Source of the DNA: an uncultured Gammaproteobacteria bacterium
GTDB lineage: Bacteria; Pseudomonadota; Gammaproteobacteria; GCA-001735895
Assembly (NCBI GenBank): GCA_937980285.1
Contig: CALJQI010000127.1
Span: forward strand, 1-5,396
Direction of reading: 5' to 3'
Length of the DNA: 5,396 nucleotides
Shown here: positions 5,259-5,396 of the stretch, in pieces
Layout of the letters: the number at the start of each line of letters is the position of its first letter
How positions within the stretch are numbered: the stretch's first letter is position 1
Notes under the pieces: model-generated
The model's input: only the letters and a program-made list of their open reading frames with translations
Told to the model about the DNA's origin: nothing
The model's database searches: none
Translations under genes and position numbers: made by a program

Positions 5259-5396
5259 GGCCGCCATGGTTCGAGGGCCGACGCGCGAGCTGAATCGAAG
5301 CGCTGGTCGAATCGACTGACGATGGCTTCTCGCTTCGCGCCGCGCTAGCCGATAGCAGAAATTATTTTGCCCCGCTGTTGCTAAAATTGATTTACA

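Larger units (their letters stand above)
5157..5396. other. Non-coding region at the right end
   Basis: No ORF of useful length or RNA gene was found on either strand. The short ATG frames (5266, 17 codons; 5321, 8 codons) lack ribosome sites. The region has an imperfect GC-rich hairpin, a TATAAT box and an inverted repeat, and turns AT-rich after about 5350. It is most simply the tail of the cupin transcript followed by the promoter and leader of a gene beyond the window. Confidence 0.55.

Overview
The window looks like a chromosomal piece of a moderately GC-rich proteobacterium, probably a gammaproteobacterium. This is inferred from the GC-rich third codon positions, AT-rich intergenic regions with sigma70-like boxes, strong GGAGG-type ribosome sites and the closeness of the proteins to Pseudomonas/E. 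coli polyamine and betaine proteins. No marker gene fixes the taxon. I see no rRNA, tRNA, CRISPR array, insertion sequence or other mobile element.

Layout, left to right. (1) Bases 1-1049, minus strand: a PotF-like periplasmic polyamine-type substrate-binding protein with a signal peptide. Its last ~17 residues run off the left edge, and ABC permease and ATPase genes may lie further left. (2) Bases 1050-1240: a non-coding gap with its promoter. (3) Bases 1241-1897, minus strand: a BetI-like TetR-family regulator. (4) Bases 1898-2049: a divergent control region with a promoter in each direction and a 26-bp dyad resembling known BetI operators. (5) Bases 2050-3459, plus strand: a class III PLP aminotransferase close to SpuC-type amine:pyruvate aminotransferases. 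(6) Bases 3475-4692, plus strand, 15 nt further on: a Rieske non-heme iron oxygenase alpha subunit whose bridging acid is glutamate, as in quaternary-ammonium oxygenases such as CntA and GbcA. (7) Bases 4797-5156, plus strand: a small DUF861-type cupin, possibly with its own promoter. (8) Bases 5157-5396: non-coding, with a probable promoter for a gene beyond the right edge.

How they may work together (inference). The binding protein would capture a cationic amine. The BetI-like regulator would sense it or a product and control the divergent promoters. The aminotransferase would remove a primary amino group and the Rieske enzyme would oxidise a carbon next to nitrogen (N-demethylation or C-N cleavage). 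The cupin would be accessory. The combination of a polyamine-type binder, a betaine-type regulator, an amine aminotransferase and a quaternary-ammonium-type Rieske oxygenase points to catabolism of an N-methylated or otherwise modified di- or polyamine. I do not recognise it as a named pathway. No electron-transfer reductase for the Rieske enzyme is in the window.
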